This document shows positions 44,138 to 52,775 of a DNA stretch of 64,000 nucleotides, piece by piece; position 1 is the first letter of the stretch; each line of letters begins with the position of its first letter. The DNA comes from Alkalibaculum sporogenes (GTDB lineage: Bacteria > Bacillota > Clostridia > Eubacteriales > Alkalibacteraceae). The DNA lies in NCBI RefSeq assembly GCF_009362815.1, contig NZ_WHNX01000002.1, forward strand, positions 1 to 64,000, in the 5' to 3' direction. Position numbers and translations under genes: made by a program. The notes beneath the pieces were generated by a model. The model made no database searches, was not told where the DNA came from, and was given only the letters and a program-made list of their open reading frames with translations.

Positions 44138-46477
44138 ATGATAATTCCCATAATAGATATTGTGCTATTACCTGGAATGAACTATAATTTGCCAGTTAAT
44201 CACTTAACTGATAATGAGATAGAAATGTTACTAAATGATAATAAAGAGATTATAGCTTTACCCCTAAAGAATAAGAAAAAAAGATCAGAATTAAATACAG
44301 AGGATTTTAATAAAATTGGAGTATCTATTGTAGTAGATGAACTGAAAACTATTGAGAAGGATCACGTGTTTCAAGTAATTATAAAAAAATTCGTTGAAGT
44401 ATCAAATCTTGTTGTTACCGAGAGCCTGATTTCTGGTGAAGTAACTTATATAGATGAAATTGTCGATATCAACGAACAAAACCAATATGAAATAATGGAG
44501 TACATTAAAAAAATTGCTTTAGATATATCTGAAAAATTTAGGAATTCACAAGAAAGTAGTAATCATATTAGTAATATTGATAATTTGAACATACTCATAG
44601 GAGATATTGTTAAATACCTTCCACTCTCAAACAATGAAAAATATAGTATTATGGAAACATTATCATTAAAAGAACGGAGTTTACTTTTTATAGATTATTT
44701 TCTTAGATCAAAGGAAACTTTACAGATACAAATTGAAATGTCAAAGAGGTTTAATGAGAAAGCAAATAAACAATATAGAGAAGCTGCATTAAAAGAGCAA
44801 CTTAGATTAATACAAGAAGAACTTCAAGATGGAAAACCGAAAGCTAAAGAGAAAGAATATAGTTACAGAATTGAAAAAGCTAATATGCCTGATGAAATTA
44901 AAGCAGTTGCATTAGAAGAGTTGCAAAAATTTGAAAATCAGAGTCAAAGTAGTCCAGACTATAATGTAATAAGGAATTATCTTGATTTTATATTAGCTTT
45001 GCCTTGGCATATAAACAAAGAAGAAGTTATTGATATTATTGAATCGAGAAGGATCTTAAATGAACAACATTATGGATTAGAAAAAGTTAAAGATAGAATT
45101 ATACAACACTTAGCTGTAATGAAGATGAAAAAAGACAAAAAAGGTTCGATTTTACTATTAGTGGGACCACCAGGAACAGGCAAAACAAGTTTAGGAAAAA
45201 GCATTGCTGACGCTTTGGGTAGAGAGTATATTCGATTAAGCCTTGGAGGAATTCGAGATGAGGCAGAAATACGTGGACATCGTAGAACATATGTTGGTGC
45301 TTTACCTGGACGTATTTTAGCTAGCATTAAAAAAGCAGGAAGTATGAACCCTGTTATGGTTTTAGATGAAGTTGATAAATTAATGACTGGGTATAACGGT
45401 GACCCTGCTAGTGCCCTGCTTGAAGTCCTTGACCCAGAACAAAACAATACTTTTACTGATCACTATTTAGACCTTCCCTACGATTTGTCTAATGTACTGT
45501 TTATAGCTACTGCAAATTCATTAGCAAATATTTCAAGGCCTTTATTAGACAGGATGGAAATAATTGAGGTATCTAGTTATACATCTAAAGAAAAATATTG
45601 TATTGCTAAAGACCATTTGATTAAAAAATCAACTGAAGAACACGGTTTAACAGAACATGATCTTCAAATTGAAGATGAAACATTGAAAAAAATAATAGAA
45701 GACTATACTCTTGAAGCTGGAGTTAGAGGTTTAAAAAAACGTTTGGACGCTTTGTCTAGAGTAACAGCAGAAAAAGTAGTTTTAGGGAATATAAAGAAGC
45801 CTTTTATAATAAAACCAGAAGATCTACAAGAATACTTAGGAAAAAAAGTTAAACGTCACAATTTGGCACAAGACAGCAATCCACCAGGGGTTGTAACAGG
45901 TTTGGCTTGGACTTCTGTAGGAGGAGAAATTCTATTTATAGAAGCAAAAGATATGATAGGAAACGGACAAATTACTTTAACTGGAAAGCTTGGAGAGGTT
46001 ATGAAGGAATCTGCTAAAATATCATTAAGCATACTCAAATCCAGGTTTCCTATCAATACTGCATCATTTAAAGAAAAAGATTTGCATATACACGTTCCAT
46101 CTGGAGCAGTGCCTAAAGATGGCCCTTCCGCTGGGATTGCATTATTTACTGCATTAGCTTCGTTAGCTACTGGGATACAAGTAAGTGGAACTACTGCAAT
46201 GACGGGAGAAATAACACTAAGTGGTTTAGTACTTCCTATAGGGGGATTAAAAGAGAAATTAATAGCTGCTCAAAGGGCAGGGATTAAAAAGGTGCTAATT
46301 CCAAAAGATAATGAAGTAGATTTAAGTGATGTTCCCCAAGAAGTAAATAAACAATTAGATATAATTCTAGTTGAAACTGTAGAAGATGTTCTCAAGGAAT
46401 CGTTAGGGATTACTTTACCAAATTTATCAAAAGTATCTTGGTTACTAGATGATAATCAAGTTCCAGTTACTGTTTAA
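44138..46477 (+). CDS. lon: ATP-dependent protease Lon
   Basis: A 779-residue LonA protease: N-terminal substrate domain (starting MIIPIIDIVLLPGMNYNLPV), helical linker, AAA+ domain with GPPGTGKTSLGKSI and VLDEVDKLM, and the C-terminal serine-lysine protease domain. The catalytic dyad is S664 (PKDGPSAGIAL) and K707 (GGLKEKL), 43 residues apart as in E. coli. It degrades misfolded and regulatory proteins. AGAAAGGATG is the ribosome site. Position behind a TetR gene with its own operator, not a heat-shock (CIRCE) site, is unusual. The N-domain shows little of the classical Lon sequence, so this may be a second Lon copy. Confidence 0.94.
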   Translation: MIIPIIDIVLLPGMNYNLPVNHLTDNEIEMLLNDNKEIIALPLKNKKKRSELNTEDFNKIGVSIVVDELKTIEKDHVFQVIIKKFVEVSNLVVTESLISGEVTYIDEIVDINEQNQYEIMEYIKKIALDISEKFRNSQESSNHISNIDNLNILIGDIVKYLPLSNNEKYSIMETLSLKERSLLFIDYFLRSKETLQIQIEMSKRFNEKANKQYREAALKEQLRLIQEELQDGKPKAKEKEYSYRIEKANMPDEIKAVALEELQKFENQSQSSPDYNVIRNYLDFILALPWHINKEEVIDIIESRRILNEQHYGLEKVKDRIIQHLAVMKMKKDKKGSILLLVGPPGTGKTSLGKSIADALGREYIRLSLGGIRDEAEIRGHRRTYVGALPGRILASIKKAGSMNPVMVLDEVDKLMTGYNGDPASALLEVLDPEQNNTFTDHYLDLPYDLSNVLFIATANSLANISRPLLDRMEIIEVSSYTSKEKYCIAKDHLIKKSTEEHGLTEHDLQIEDETLKKIIEDYTLEAGVRGLKKRLDALSRVTAEKVVLGNIKKPFIIKPEDLQEYLGKKVKRHNLAQDSNPPGVVTGLAWTSVGGEILFIEAKDMIGNGQITLTGKLGEVMKESAKISLSILKSRFPINTASFKEKDLHIHVPSGAVPKDGPSAGIALFTALASLATGIQVSGTTAMTGEITLSGLVLPIGGLKEKLIAAQRAGIKKVLIPKDNEVDLSDVPQEVNKQLDIILVETVEDVLKESLGITLPNLSKVSWLLDDNQVPVTV

Positions 46478-46542
46478 ACACGTATATTATATATTTTAGT
46501 AATAGAATATGGATATGCAATGAGTTTTAATTATATAAACAC

Positions 46543-46580
46543 AGGCTATTAAGATTACTCAACTTAATAGTCTTTTTTTT
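46543..46580 (+). terminator. Intrinsic terminator of the TetR-lon unit
   Basis: GGCTATTAAG pairs with CTTAATAGTC (G-T at one end) over a 9-nt loop, followed by eight T residues. Confidence 0.85.
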
Positions 46581-46611
46581 GTGTAAAGATAAGTCATGGA
46601 GTGTATATCTC

Positions 46612-46674
46612 ATGTCAATTATTAAGAACAAGATTAAAGAAATTATCAAATATATAAACAAAGAAAACTTTTAA
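46612..46674 (+). CDS. Possible 20-residue amphipathic peptide
   Basis: The short frame encodes MSIIKNKIKEIIKYINKENF, in which Ile and Lys alternate to give an amphipathic helix like those of small bacterial cytolysins. GGAG lies 10 nt before the ATG. Against it, the frame begins 32 nt after a strong terminator with no clear promoter, and AT-rich DNA gives such peptides by chance. Weakly supported. Confidence 0.2.
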   Translation: MSIIKNKIKEIIKYINKENF

Positions 46675-46799
46675 ACGAAAATAAAGGTATATATATACAA
46701 TGGTAAATAAGAACCAATGATCTATGTAATATTTTTATTATGAACAATATTACTCTAGTAAGAAAAATTTTTACTATAATTAGAATAGGAGAGTAAAAT

Positions 46800-48707
46800 A
46801 TGTGTGGATTTGTATCGATCGTTACAGACGAAACTTATAACCTAAGTATTAGTAGTACACTAAATAAAATGACTGAGATAATTAAACATCGTGGCCCTGA
46901 TGAATGTAGGACATGGGAAGATGATCATATCTACTTAGGTTTTCAAAGACTAAGTATTATAGATTTAGAAAAAGGACATCAACCTTTTTCTTTTGATGGT
47001 GGAGATTATCATATTGTTTTTAATGGAGAAATTTATAATTATATAGAATTGCGTCAGAAACTAATTGATATGGGTATAGTATTAACGACAAAATCAGACA
47101 CAGAAGTAATTATAGCGTTGTATAAGGAAGTTGGCTCCCAAGTGGTTGAGTATTTACGAGGTATGTTTTCGTTTGTTATTTGGAATAAAAAAGCCAATAC
47201 ACTATTTGGAGCAAGGGATCCATTTGGAATTAAACCTTTTTATTATATAGAGGAGAATGATAGGCTTTACTGCGCATCAGAAAAGAAAAGTTTGATGTTA
47301 ATTGATGGAGTGTCTTTTGAGATTGATCAGGAGTCATTACATCATTATTTGACATTTCAATATGTTCCTGAGCCGAAAACACTTTTAAATCCTATATCTA
47401 TACTAAAACCCGGGCATACAATAGAAAAAAAACTAGGTGAAAAATGCATCATTAATGAATATGCAAACATGCAATTTAAATTAACAAAAGATTCTACTGC
47501 AGCAAAAATTAAAATAATTAGAGAAACATTAGAAGACTCAGTATCAATGCATATGAGAAGTGACGTACCAGTAGGAACTTTTCTCTCAGGTGGAATAGAT
47601 TCTACTATTATTGCAGCATTAGCAAAAGAAATTAATCCTGATATTAAAGCATTTACTGTAGGATTTGAAAGAGATGGATATAGTGAAATTCCCTTAGCAC
47701 AGGAAACTGCCTCTCAAATGAACCTTAATCATTTCTGTAAAATAATAACACCAGAAGAATTTATGAACGAACTACCTAAGATTACGTGGCATATGGATGG
47801 TCCTGTAGCAGATCCAGCAGCTATTCCCTTATACTTTGTTGCACGAGAAGCTAAAAAACATGTTAAAGTTGTTTTATCAGGAGAGGGTGCAGATGAAATA
47901 TTTGGAGGATATAATATCTATAGGGAACCTAATTCTTTGAGGATATTTGATTATATGCCAAATTCTATAAAGAAAATATTAAAAAATGCTTTCTCTAGAC
48001 TTTCTGAAGGGACTAAAGGAAAAAGCTTTGTTTATAGAGGATGTACACCATTAGTAGAACGTTATTTTGGCAATGCACATATATTTAACGAACAAGAAAA
48101 AGAGTTTATATTACAAGTGTATAATCCTAATTTCTCATCCGATTTAATTACGAAACCGTTTTATAGAGAGGCTGAATTATATGACGATATTACAAAGATG
48201 CAATACATTGACATGCATACTTGGCTAAGAGGAGATATTCTTGTTAAGGCAGATAGAATGACAATGGCAAATTCATTAGAGGCACGGGTACCATTTTTGG
48301 ATAAAGAGGTAATTAAAATAGGATCCCAATTAACAGTTAATGAAAAAATAAGAAATAAAACAACTAAATACTTATTGAGAGAAGCCTTTAAAGATACTAT
48401 ACCTGAGCCAACAAAAAACAGAGTAAAATTAGGTTTTCCAGTTCCTATTAAGCATTGGTTAAAAAGTGAAATGTATGATTGGGCTAAAACAATTATAAAA
48501 GAAAGTGATACTAATCAATACATTAATAAAGAGAATAGTCTTAATATGTTAGAAAAACATAGGAAAGGCGAAATTGATTATAGTAGAAGGTTATGGACAA
48601 TTATTATTTTCATGCTATGGCATCAGATTTTTGTTGAGCAAAAATACAATTTTAACGTAAATACCATAGATTTTAAACCTAAATTACAGGGCAAGAAAGT
48701 ATCTTAA
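46800..48707 (+). CDS. asnB: Asparagine synthase, glutamine-hydrolysing
   Basis: A 635-residue AsnB-type enzyme that makes asparagine from aspartate, ATP and glutamine. The mature N-terminal Cys nucleophile is in MCGFVSI; the glutaminase domain continues with KHRGPDE, FNGEIYNY and GARDPFGIKPFYY; the synthetase domain has the PP-loop FLSGGIDSTIIAAL and LSGEGADEIFGGY. AGGAGAG precedes the ATG. It is monocistronic; a hairpin overlaps the stop codon (48692-48724). Some AsnB paralogues amidate other carboxylates such as peptidoglycan diaminopimelate, so a non-asparagine role is possible. Confidence 0.93.
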   Translation: MCGFVSIVTDETYNLSISSTLNKMTEIIKHRGPDECRTWEDDHIYLGFQRLSIIDLEKGHQPFSFDGGDYHIVFNGEIYNYIELRQKLIDMGIVLTTKSDTEVIIALYKEVGSQVVEYLRGMFSFVIWNKKANTLFGARDPFGIKPFYYIEENDRLYCASEKKSLMLIDGVSFEIDQESLHHYLTFQYVPEPKTLLNPISILKPGHTIEKKLGEKCIINEYANMQFKLTKDSTAAKIKIIRETLEDSVSMHMRSDVPVGTFLSGGIDSTIIAALAKEINPDIKAFTVGFERDGYSEIPLAQETASQMNLNHFCKIITPEEFMNELPKITWHMDGPVADPAAIPLYFVAREAKKHVKVVLSGEGADEIFGGYNIYREPNSLRIFDYMPNSIKKILKNAFSRLSEGTKGKSFVYRGCTPLVERYFGNAHIFNEQEKEFILQVYNPNFSSDLITKPFYREAELYDDITKMQYIDMHTWLRGDILVKADRMTMANSLEARVPFLDKEVIKIGSQLTVNEKIRNKTTKYLLREAFKDTIPEPTKNRVKLGFPVPIKHWLKSEMYDWAKTIIKESDTNQYINKENSLNMLEKHRKGEIDYSRRLWTIIIFMLWHQIFVEQKYNFNVNTIDFKPKLQGKKVS

Positions 48708-48724
48708 TTAAGATGCTTTCTTGG
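48692..48724. terminator. Hairpin overlapping the asnB stop codon
   Basis: CAAGAAAG-ATCTT and AAGAT-CTTTCTTG, interrupted by a single mismatch, form a 14-bp stem around AATT. It includes the asnB stop. The following T run is weak, so termination strength is uncertain. Confidence 0.5.
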
Positions 48725-48797
48725 TATGCCCATTATTACAAATTAAATCAGTTTTAAAAAGAATATTGAAAAATACAAAATGAATTTATGGAATTCA

Positions 48798-49478
48798 TTA
48801 TTTGTTATTTGGTGAGTAAAATAACATTATTAAGAAAGGAATAACTATACCAAAACAATATAATATAAGTATAGATGTAAACTCATTTAAAAATCCATGA
48901 TTGATCCAGAAATTTATAAACCAGAACATTTCTGATAATACAGGTAAAATTAATGTAAATAAACTTGGAAGGATTCCTGTAACAAGTACAACTAAAATAA
49001 TATGTATTACAGCTAGTAATGCAAATATTGATATAAATAATATTTTTAGAAAGATTTTAGATAAATCTCCATAGTTATTAATAAAAGTATTAGCAACTCT
49101 TTTTGATTTACAAAAATAGTTTATCCATATTATAGCTAGTATAGTAGAGACGATGATACTTAATAAGTTGTTGTTATCAAAGAATATTAATCCTATAATA
49201 TTAAAACAAATTACGTATGCACTTACAGTTATAGCATATGCTCGTGTTAATATAGATTTTTTGTAGATACTTAATAGAAAAAGTGCTAAAAACAAGATGC
49301 CAATAGCTAAGACAATATATATTGATGAAGAAACTAAAGCTCCATGCTGGATTACACTATCCCAAGTCATAACAATATTTCCAACCATAAATATACCTGC
49401 TATTAAGCTAATGATATAAAAAAGAAACCATCCTCCAATTCCCTCAACTTTTTCCTCCTCAAAATTTTGGTTATTCAT
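48798..49478 (-). CDS. Multi-spanning membrane protein (DUF2569-like)
   Basis: A 226-residue protein with about six membrane segments. It opens EEEKVEGIGGWFLFYIISLIAGIF, resembling the start of DUF2569 proteins. ATG 49478 follows AAGGGGTGG by 5 nt; the GTG 9 nt earlier lies within that ribosome site. Its C-terminal loop region has few charged residues. It is alone on this strand, convergent with asnB. Function unknown. Confidence 0.7.
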   Translation of the reverse strand: MNNQNFEEEKVEGIGGWFLFYIISLIAGIFMVGNIVMTWDSVIQHGALVSSSIYIVLAIGILFLALFLLSIYKKSILTRAYAITVSAYVICFNIIGLIFFDNNNLLSIIVSTILAIIWINYFCKSKRVANTFINNYGDLSKIFLKILFISIFALLAVIHIILVVLVTGILPSLFTLILPVLSEMFWFINFWINHGFLNEFTSILILYCFGIVIPFLIMLFYSPNNK

Positions 49479-49582
49479 AAAAACCACCCCTTATTGTATA
49501 TATTATAGAAATAGTATATCATAAATTTGTACGATTGTACGTAGAGTCTGCTTTATCCTACGCTGATTGCTTCGACTTGCTC

Positions 49583-49635
49583 CTAGAATTCATTTCCCTT
49601 TTTAGTGCAAGCACAGAAAATGATTTGAATTCTAG
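49583..49635. repeat. 10-bp inverted repeat upstream of a small membrane-protein gene
   Basis: CTAGAATTCA (49583-49592) and TGAATTCTAG (49626-49635) are perfect arms 33 bp apart. Each contains an EcoRI-like GAATTC. It may be an operator pair or the remnant of a small mobile element. Confidence 0.3.
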
Positions 49636-49746
49636 TATTTCAAAAAAAATGATTATATGTCATAATGAATATGGAATAGAATTTGTGAGGTTAATAACAG
49701 TTTAATTTTATAAAATTTTAAAAATAAATTTGTATTAGGAGGATTT

Positions 49747-50121
49747 ATGATTTATAAAGGATATTTCATTTACGGATTTTGGCATAATTCTAAAAAAAAT
49801 ACTTTCTACTTTAATGGGGTCAATACTAAAAATATTCTTCTAATAATAGTTGGTATTTTATTTTTACTATTAGGATTTATAGCTCAGAATCTAGAACAAG
49901 ATATTTTAGTCAATATTTTTTCTATTTTGTCCATGCTTACAATACCTGCATCCATCTACTTTTCAACAAAGTTTAAGTATTGGTTCTCTTACAATCAAAG
50001 AAATAAAGAAACAACTCTTATATATAAGGGCAATAAAATCCCCCAAGATATATATGATGCACTTTCTATTAGTAAAAAAAAGTTTATTGCTAAAACTGGG
50101 TTTAACGGGAGAAATTCATAA
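49747..50121 (+). CDS. Small two-helix membrane protein, unknown
   Basis: The 124-residue protein has two hydrophobic segments (IIVGILFLLLGFIA near residue 35 and IFSILSMLTIPASIYF near residue 60), then a soluble tail ending with KKKFIAKTGFNGRNS. TAGGAGG precedes the ATG. A terminator follows. I do not recognise its family. Confidence 0.6.
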   Translation: MIYKGYFIYGFWHNSKKNTFYFNGVNTKNILLIIVGILFLLLGFIAQNLEQDILVNIFSILSMLTIPASIYFSTKFKYWFSYNQRNKETTLIYKGNKIPQDIYDALSISKKKFIAKTGFNGRNS

Positions 50122-50127
50122 AAATAT

Positions 50128-50162
50128 TGTATAGAGGGTTATTTTAAATAGCCCTCTATACA
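50128..50162 (+). terminator. Intrinsic terminator after the small membrane protein
   Basis: TGTATAGAGGG and CCCTCTATACA are perfect arms, with more pairing inside (TATTT...AAATA). Confidence 0.85.
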
Positions 50163-50185
50163 TATTAAATAGTAATTAGTTGATA

Positions 50186-50404
50186 CTAGAGTATTTGAGT
50201 TCCATTCATAACTAATTCAAATTTTAAATCTAGAAAGCTTGCAGCTTTTCTACACATAAGCATCCTAGTGAGAAATATTTCGAAATAATCCATTAAGGAA
50301 CTAATTTTAGTATCTATTGTTAAGTCGAGAGAAATAGATCTATTTTCAAGATCTATATGTACTTTTGAGTGTTCTACTGTCTTGATTATTCTTAATATCT
50401 TCAT
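50186..50404 (-). CDS. Hypothetical 72-residue protein
   Basis: A frame from ATG 50404 encodes a protein of ordinary composition (VHIDLENRSISLDLTID, then MDYFEIFLTRMLMCRKAASFLDLKFEL). A GAG lies 9 nt upstream. There is no domain that I recognise. It is plausible as a real small gene because no other gene overlaps it. Confidence 0.45.
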   Translation of the reverse strand: MKILRIIKTVEHSKVHIDLENRSISLDLTIDTKISSLMDYFEIFLTRMLMCRKAASFLDLKFELVMNGTQIL

Positions 50405-50649
50405 AAGTAATTCTCATTTAATCTCCTACTTTTATTGTATTTTTGCTAATATAAATGATCATAGAATATATATAGTATTGTCATTTATCTTGTAATTATA
50501 GATTTCATTAAATTTTTGTAACTAAAAATTTTTGTTGATAAGTTGAATTTAGAATAAATAAGAGTAATGGTTAATATTAATCAAGTTTTTACCGATATTA
50601 TAAGGATAAAAACCAATTAATAATTTTAAATATGATTAGGAGTGAAATA

Positions 50650-51495
50650 ATGGAAAAGCTAGTACTAGATAATATAACGAAAAAAGTAAATGATTTACCG
50701 GCTTTACCTACCATTGTAAATGATGTTATAAAGCTTACTGAAGATCCATATTCGACTGTTAAAGATATAGAGCGGGTTATTATGAAGGATCAGGGATTAA
50801 CTTCTAGGATTTTACGGTTGGCAAACTCTGTTCACTATGGATACGCCAGAAGGATTAGTACTATTTCAGAGGCTTCGACATTATTGGGTTTTGAAGCAAT
50901 TAAAAGCATGACATTAGCAGCTTCGGTAAATGGCTTAATGATAAAAAAAGTACCAGGTTATGGATTAGATGAAAATCAACTTTGGATCCAATCTCAATCA
51001 TGTGCAATGATATCAAGGTATATATCAAAAAAAATACGATACCCATATGCAGATCAAGCATATGTAGCGGGTTTGCTTAGGGATATAGGAAAGATGATAA
51101 TAAGTTATTATTTAGTTGATTATTCTAAGGAAATAATGATAAAAATTGAAGAAAACCCAAACCTTTCATTTGTTGAAGTTGAAGAAATGGTTTTAGGTTT
51201 TAATCATTCACAGATTGGCGCTCAGGTAGCTAAAAAATGGAATTTGCCTGACGAATTAATAGAAGCCATAGCTTATCACCATACACCAGAAAAAGCAACA
51301 GTGAATTTTAAACTCACTTCAATTGTACATGTAGCAGATGCAATAACAATGATGTTAGGAATTGGATTAGGTGTAGATGGCTTAATATATAATCTATCTA
51401 AAGAGGCATTAGAGAGTATTGGTATAGATGAACATGGCTTAGAACAATTTTTTTCTGATGCTTCGGACTTATTGATGGATAAAGATGTTTTCTAA
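50650..51495 (+). CDS. HDOD-domain signalling protein
   Basis: A 281-residue protein formed almost entirely of an HDOD domain: LPALPTIVNDVIKLTEDPYS, DQGLTSRILRLANSVHYG, STISEASTLLGFEAIKSMTL, GLLRDIGKMIISYYL and NHSQIGAQVAKKWNLPDELIEAIAYHHTP. HDOD proteins act as non-catalytic scaffolds in cyclic-di-GMP, motility or stress signalling. ATG 50650 follows AGGAGTG; the earlier in-frame ATG at 50632 lies upstream of that site. It is monocistronic. Confidence 0.9.
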   Translation: MEKLVLDNITKKVNDLPALPTIVNDVIKLTEDPYSTVKDIERVIMKDQGLTSRILRLANSVHYGYARRISTISEASTLLGFEAIKSMTLAASVNGLMIKKVPGYGLDENQLWIQSQSCAMISRYISKKIRYPYADQAYVAGLLRDIGKMIISYYLVDYSKEIMIKIEENPNLSFVEVEEMVLGFNHSQIGAQVAKKWNLPDELIEAIAYHHTPEKATVNFKLTSIVHVADAITMMLGIGLGVDGLIYNLSKEALESIGIDEHGLEQFFSDASDLLMDKDVF

Positions 51496-51552
51496 TTTTA
51501 CGAGTATATAACTTGGGAAATCGATAATAATAAATAAATTTATAAATCTGAA

Positions 51553-51609
51553 TTGACAATTATAATAATAGCTGATATTATGAAAATACACTACGAAATC
51601 GATTACGTA
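51553..51609 (+). promoter_or_regulatory. Promoter and LacI-type operator of the allose regulator gene
   Basis: TTGACA (51553-51558), 17 bp, TATTAT (51576-51581), then TACGAAATCGATTACGTA (51592-51609), palindromic but for one pair and centred on CG as LacI-family sites are. It sits just past the start site, giving self-repression. It shares its core with 52724-52743 and 53118-53129. Confidence 0.75.
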
Positions 51610-51639
51610 AATGTTTTATAGAAGTTACGGAGGGACATT

Positions 51640-52635
51640 ATGAGCGAGAAGCTATCAATGATGGATATAGCTAATGAGCTAGGATTGTCGACTGCCACAA
51701 TTTCTAGAGTTATCAATAACAAAGGTGGCTATTCAAAAAATACGGAAGAAAAAGTTTTAGAGTATATTAAGGATAAAGGATATACTCCAAATAATAGTGC
51801 TAAATGTTTAAGAACTAATCAAAGTAGTATAATAGGGATTATTGTTCCAGATATAACAAATGAGTTTTTTGCTAAAATAATCCGTGTTATTAATAACTTT
51901 TTTCTGCAATATAAATATTCGATTTTTATTTGTGATTCTAATGAAGATGGAGAACGAGAAGAAAAACACATGATCGAACTTATTGAAAAAAATGTTGATG
52001 GGATTATTTATATATCTGGACAAACTGAAGTTCGTTCAATATCCGAAAAACATTCCATTCCCATTGTTTATATTGATAGAAGACCGGATAAAGCAGAGAT
52101 TCTTATACAATCAGATAATGAAATGGGGGGTTATCTAGCTACAAAAGAATTAATTGATAAAGGTTGTAAAAGAATTGTTTTATTGCGCGATGAAAGAGCG
52201 GTATCACCAATCCGTAATAGAAGAAAGGGATACCTTAGAGCACTTAAAGAACATGATATTAATTACATGGCAGAATTAGAGGTGCTCACAACACCATATT
52301 ATGAATCTGCTAAAGATAAAATGACGGATTTTTACAGAACTAAAATAGAATTTGATGGAATTTTTGCAACTAATGATATGATGGCATTAGGATCGATTCA
52401 TAGTATGGAAGAGTTAGGATTAAAAGTCCCAATGGATGTAAAAGTAGTTGGCTTTGATAACATCTCAATCTCAAGTTTTTCAAATCCACCAATTACCACT
52501 ATTGCACAAGATATGGATAAGCTGGGTGAACTCGCTGCTGAAACATTACTGAAATTGCTCAATAAGGAAACAATACAAGAAAAAAATATAACAGTACCTG
52601 TAGTTCTAAATGTACGAAAATCAACTTACAGATAA
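51640..52635 (+). CDS. LacI-family repressor of the allose operon
   Basis: A 331-residue regulator with an N-terminal LacI helix-turn-helix (SMMDIANELGLSTATISRVINNKGGYS) and hinge, then a periplasmic-binding-protein-like domain (IIGIIVPDITNEFFAKIIRVIN, DGIFATNDMMALGSI). GGAGGGAC lies before the ATG. It precedes the allose genes on the same strand, and three copies of one palindrome surround it. In E. coli the als regulator AlsR belongs to a different family (RpiR), so here regulation has been replaced. The likely inducer is allose, allulose or a phosphorylated form. Confidence 0.9.
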   Translation: MSEKLSMMDIANELGLSTATISRVINNKGGYSKNTEEKVLEYIKDKGYTPNNSAKCLRTNQSSIIGIIVPDITNEFFAKIIRVINNFFLQYKYSIFICDSNEDGEREEKHMIELIEKNVDGIIYISGQTEVRSISEKHSIPIVYIDRRPDKAEILIQSDNEMGGYLATKELIDKGCKRIVLLRDERAVSPIRNRRKGYLRALKEHDINYMAELEVLTTPYYESAKDKMTDFYRTKIEFDGIFATNDMMALGSIHSMEELGLKVPMDVKVVGFDNISISSFSNPPITTIAQDMDKLGELAAETLLKLLNKETIQEKNITVPVVLNVRKSTYR

Positions 52636-52723
52636 AATATCTTTATAACCAGATAAATAATAATTCACGGCGATATATTGCTAATTAATGATGAATATAA
52701 AATTCTGGTTTTTATATTCAGCC

Positions 52724-52743
52724 TTACGTAATCGATTACGTAA
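52724..52743 (+). promoter_or_regulatory. Main LacI-type operator before alsA
   Basis: TTACGTAATCGATTACGTAA is a perfect 20-bp palindrome centred on CG, 32 bp before the alsA start. It is the best of three copies of the same site. Confidence 0.8.
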
Positions 52744-52775
52744 CATGAATATAAACTTAATAGCGGAGGTTAAAT

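Larger units (their letters stand above)
46478..46799. other. Spacer between lon and asnB
   Basis: The 322-bp spacer contains the lon terminator (46543-46580), then an AT-rich stretch with a possible 20-codon frame at 46612-46674, then the asnB promoter region. No operator was recognised. Confidence 0.45.

Noticed and set aside
49583-49635. Small mobile element bounded by CTAGAATTCA arms
   Set aside because: The 53-bp unit has no target duplication that I can see and no second copy in the window. Listed only as an inverted repeat.
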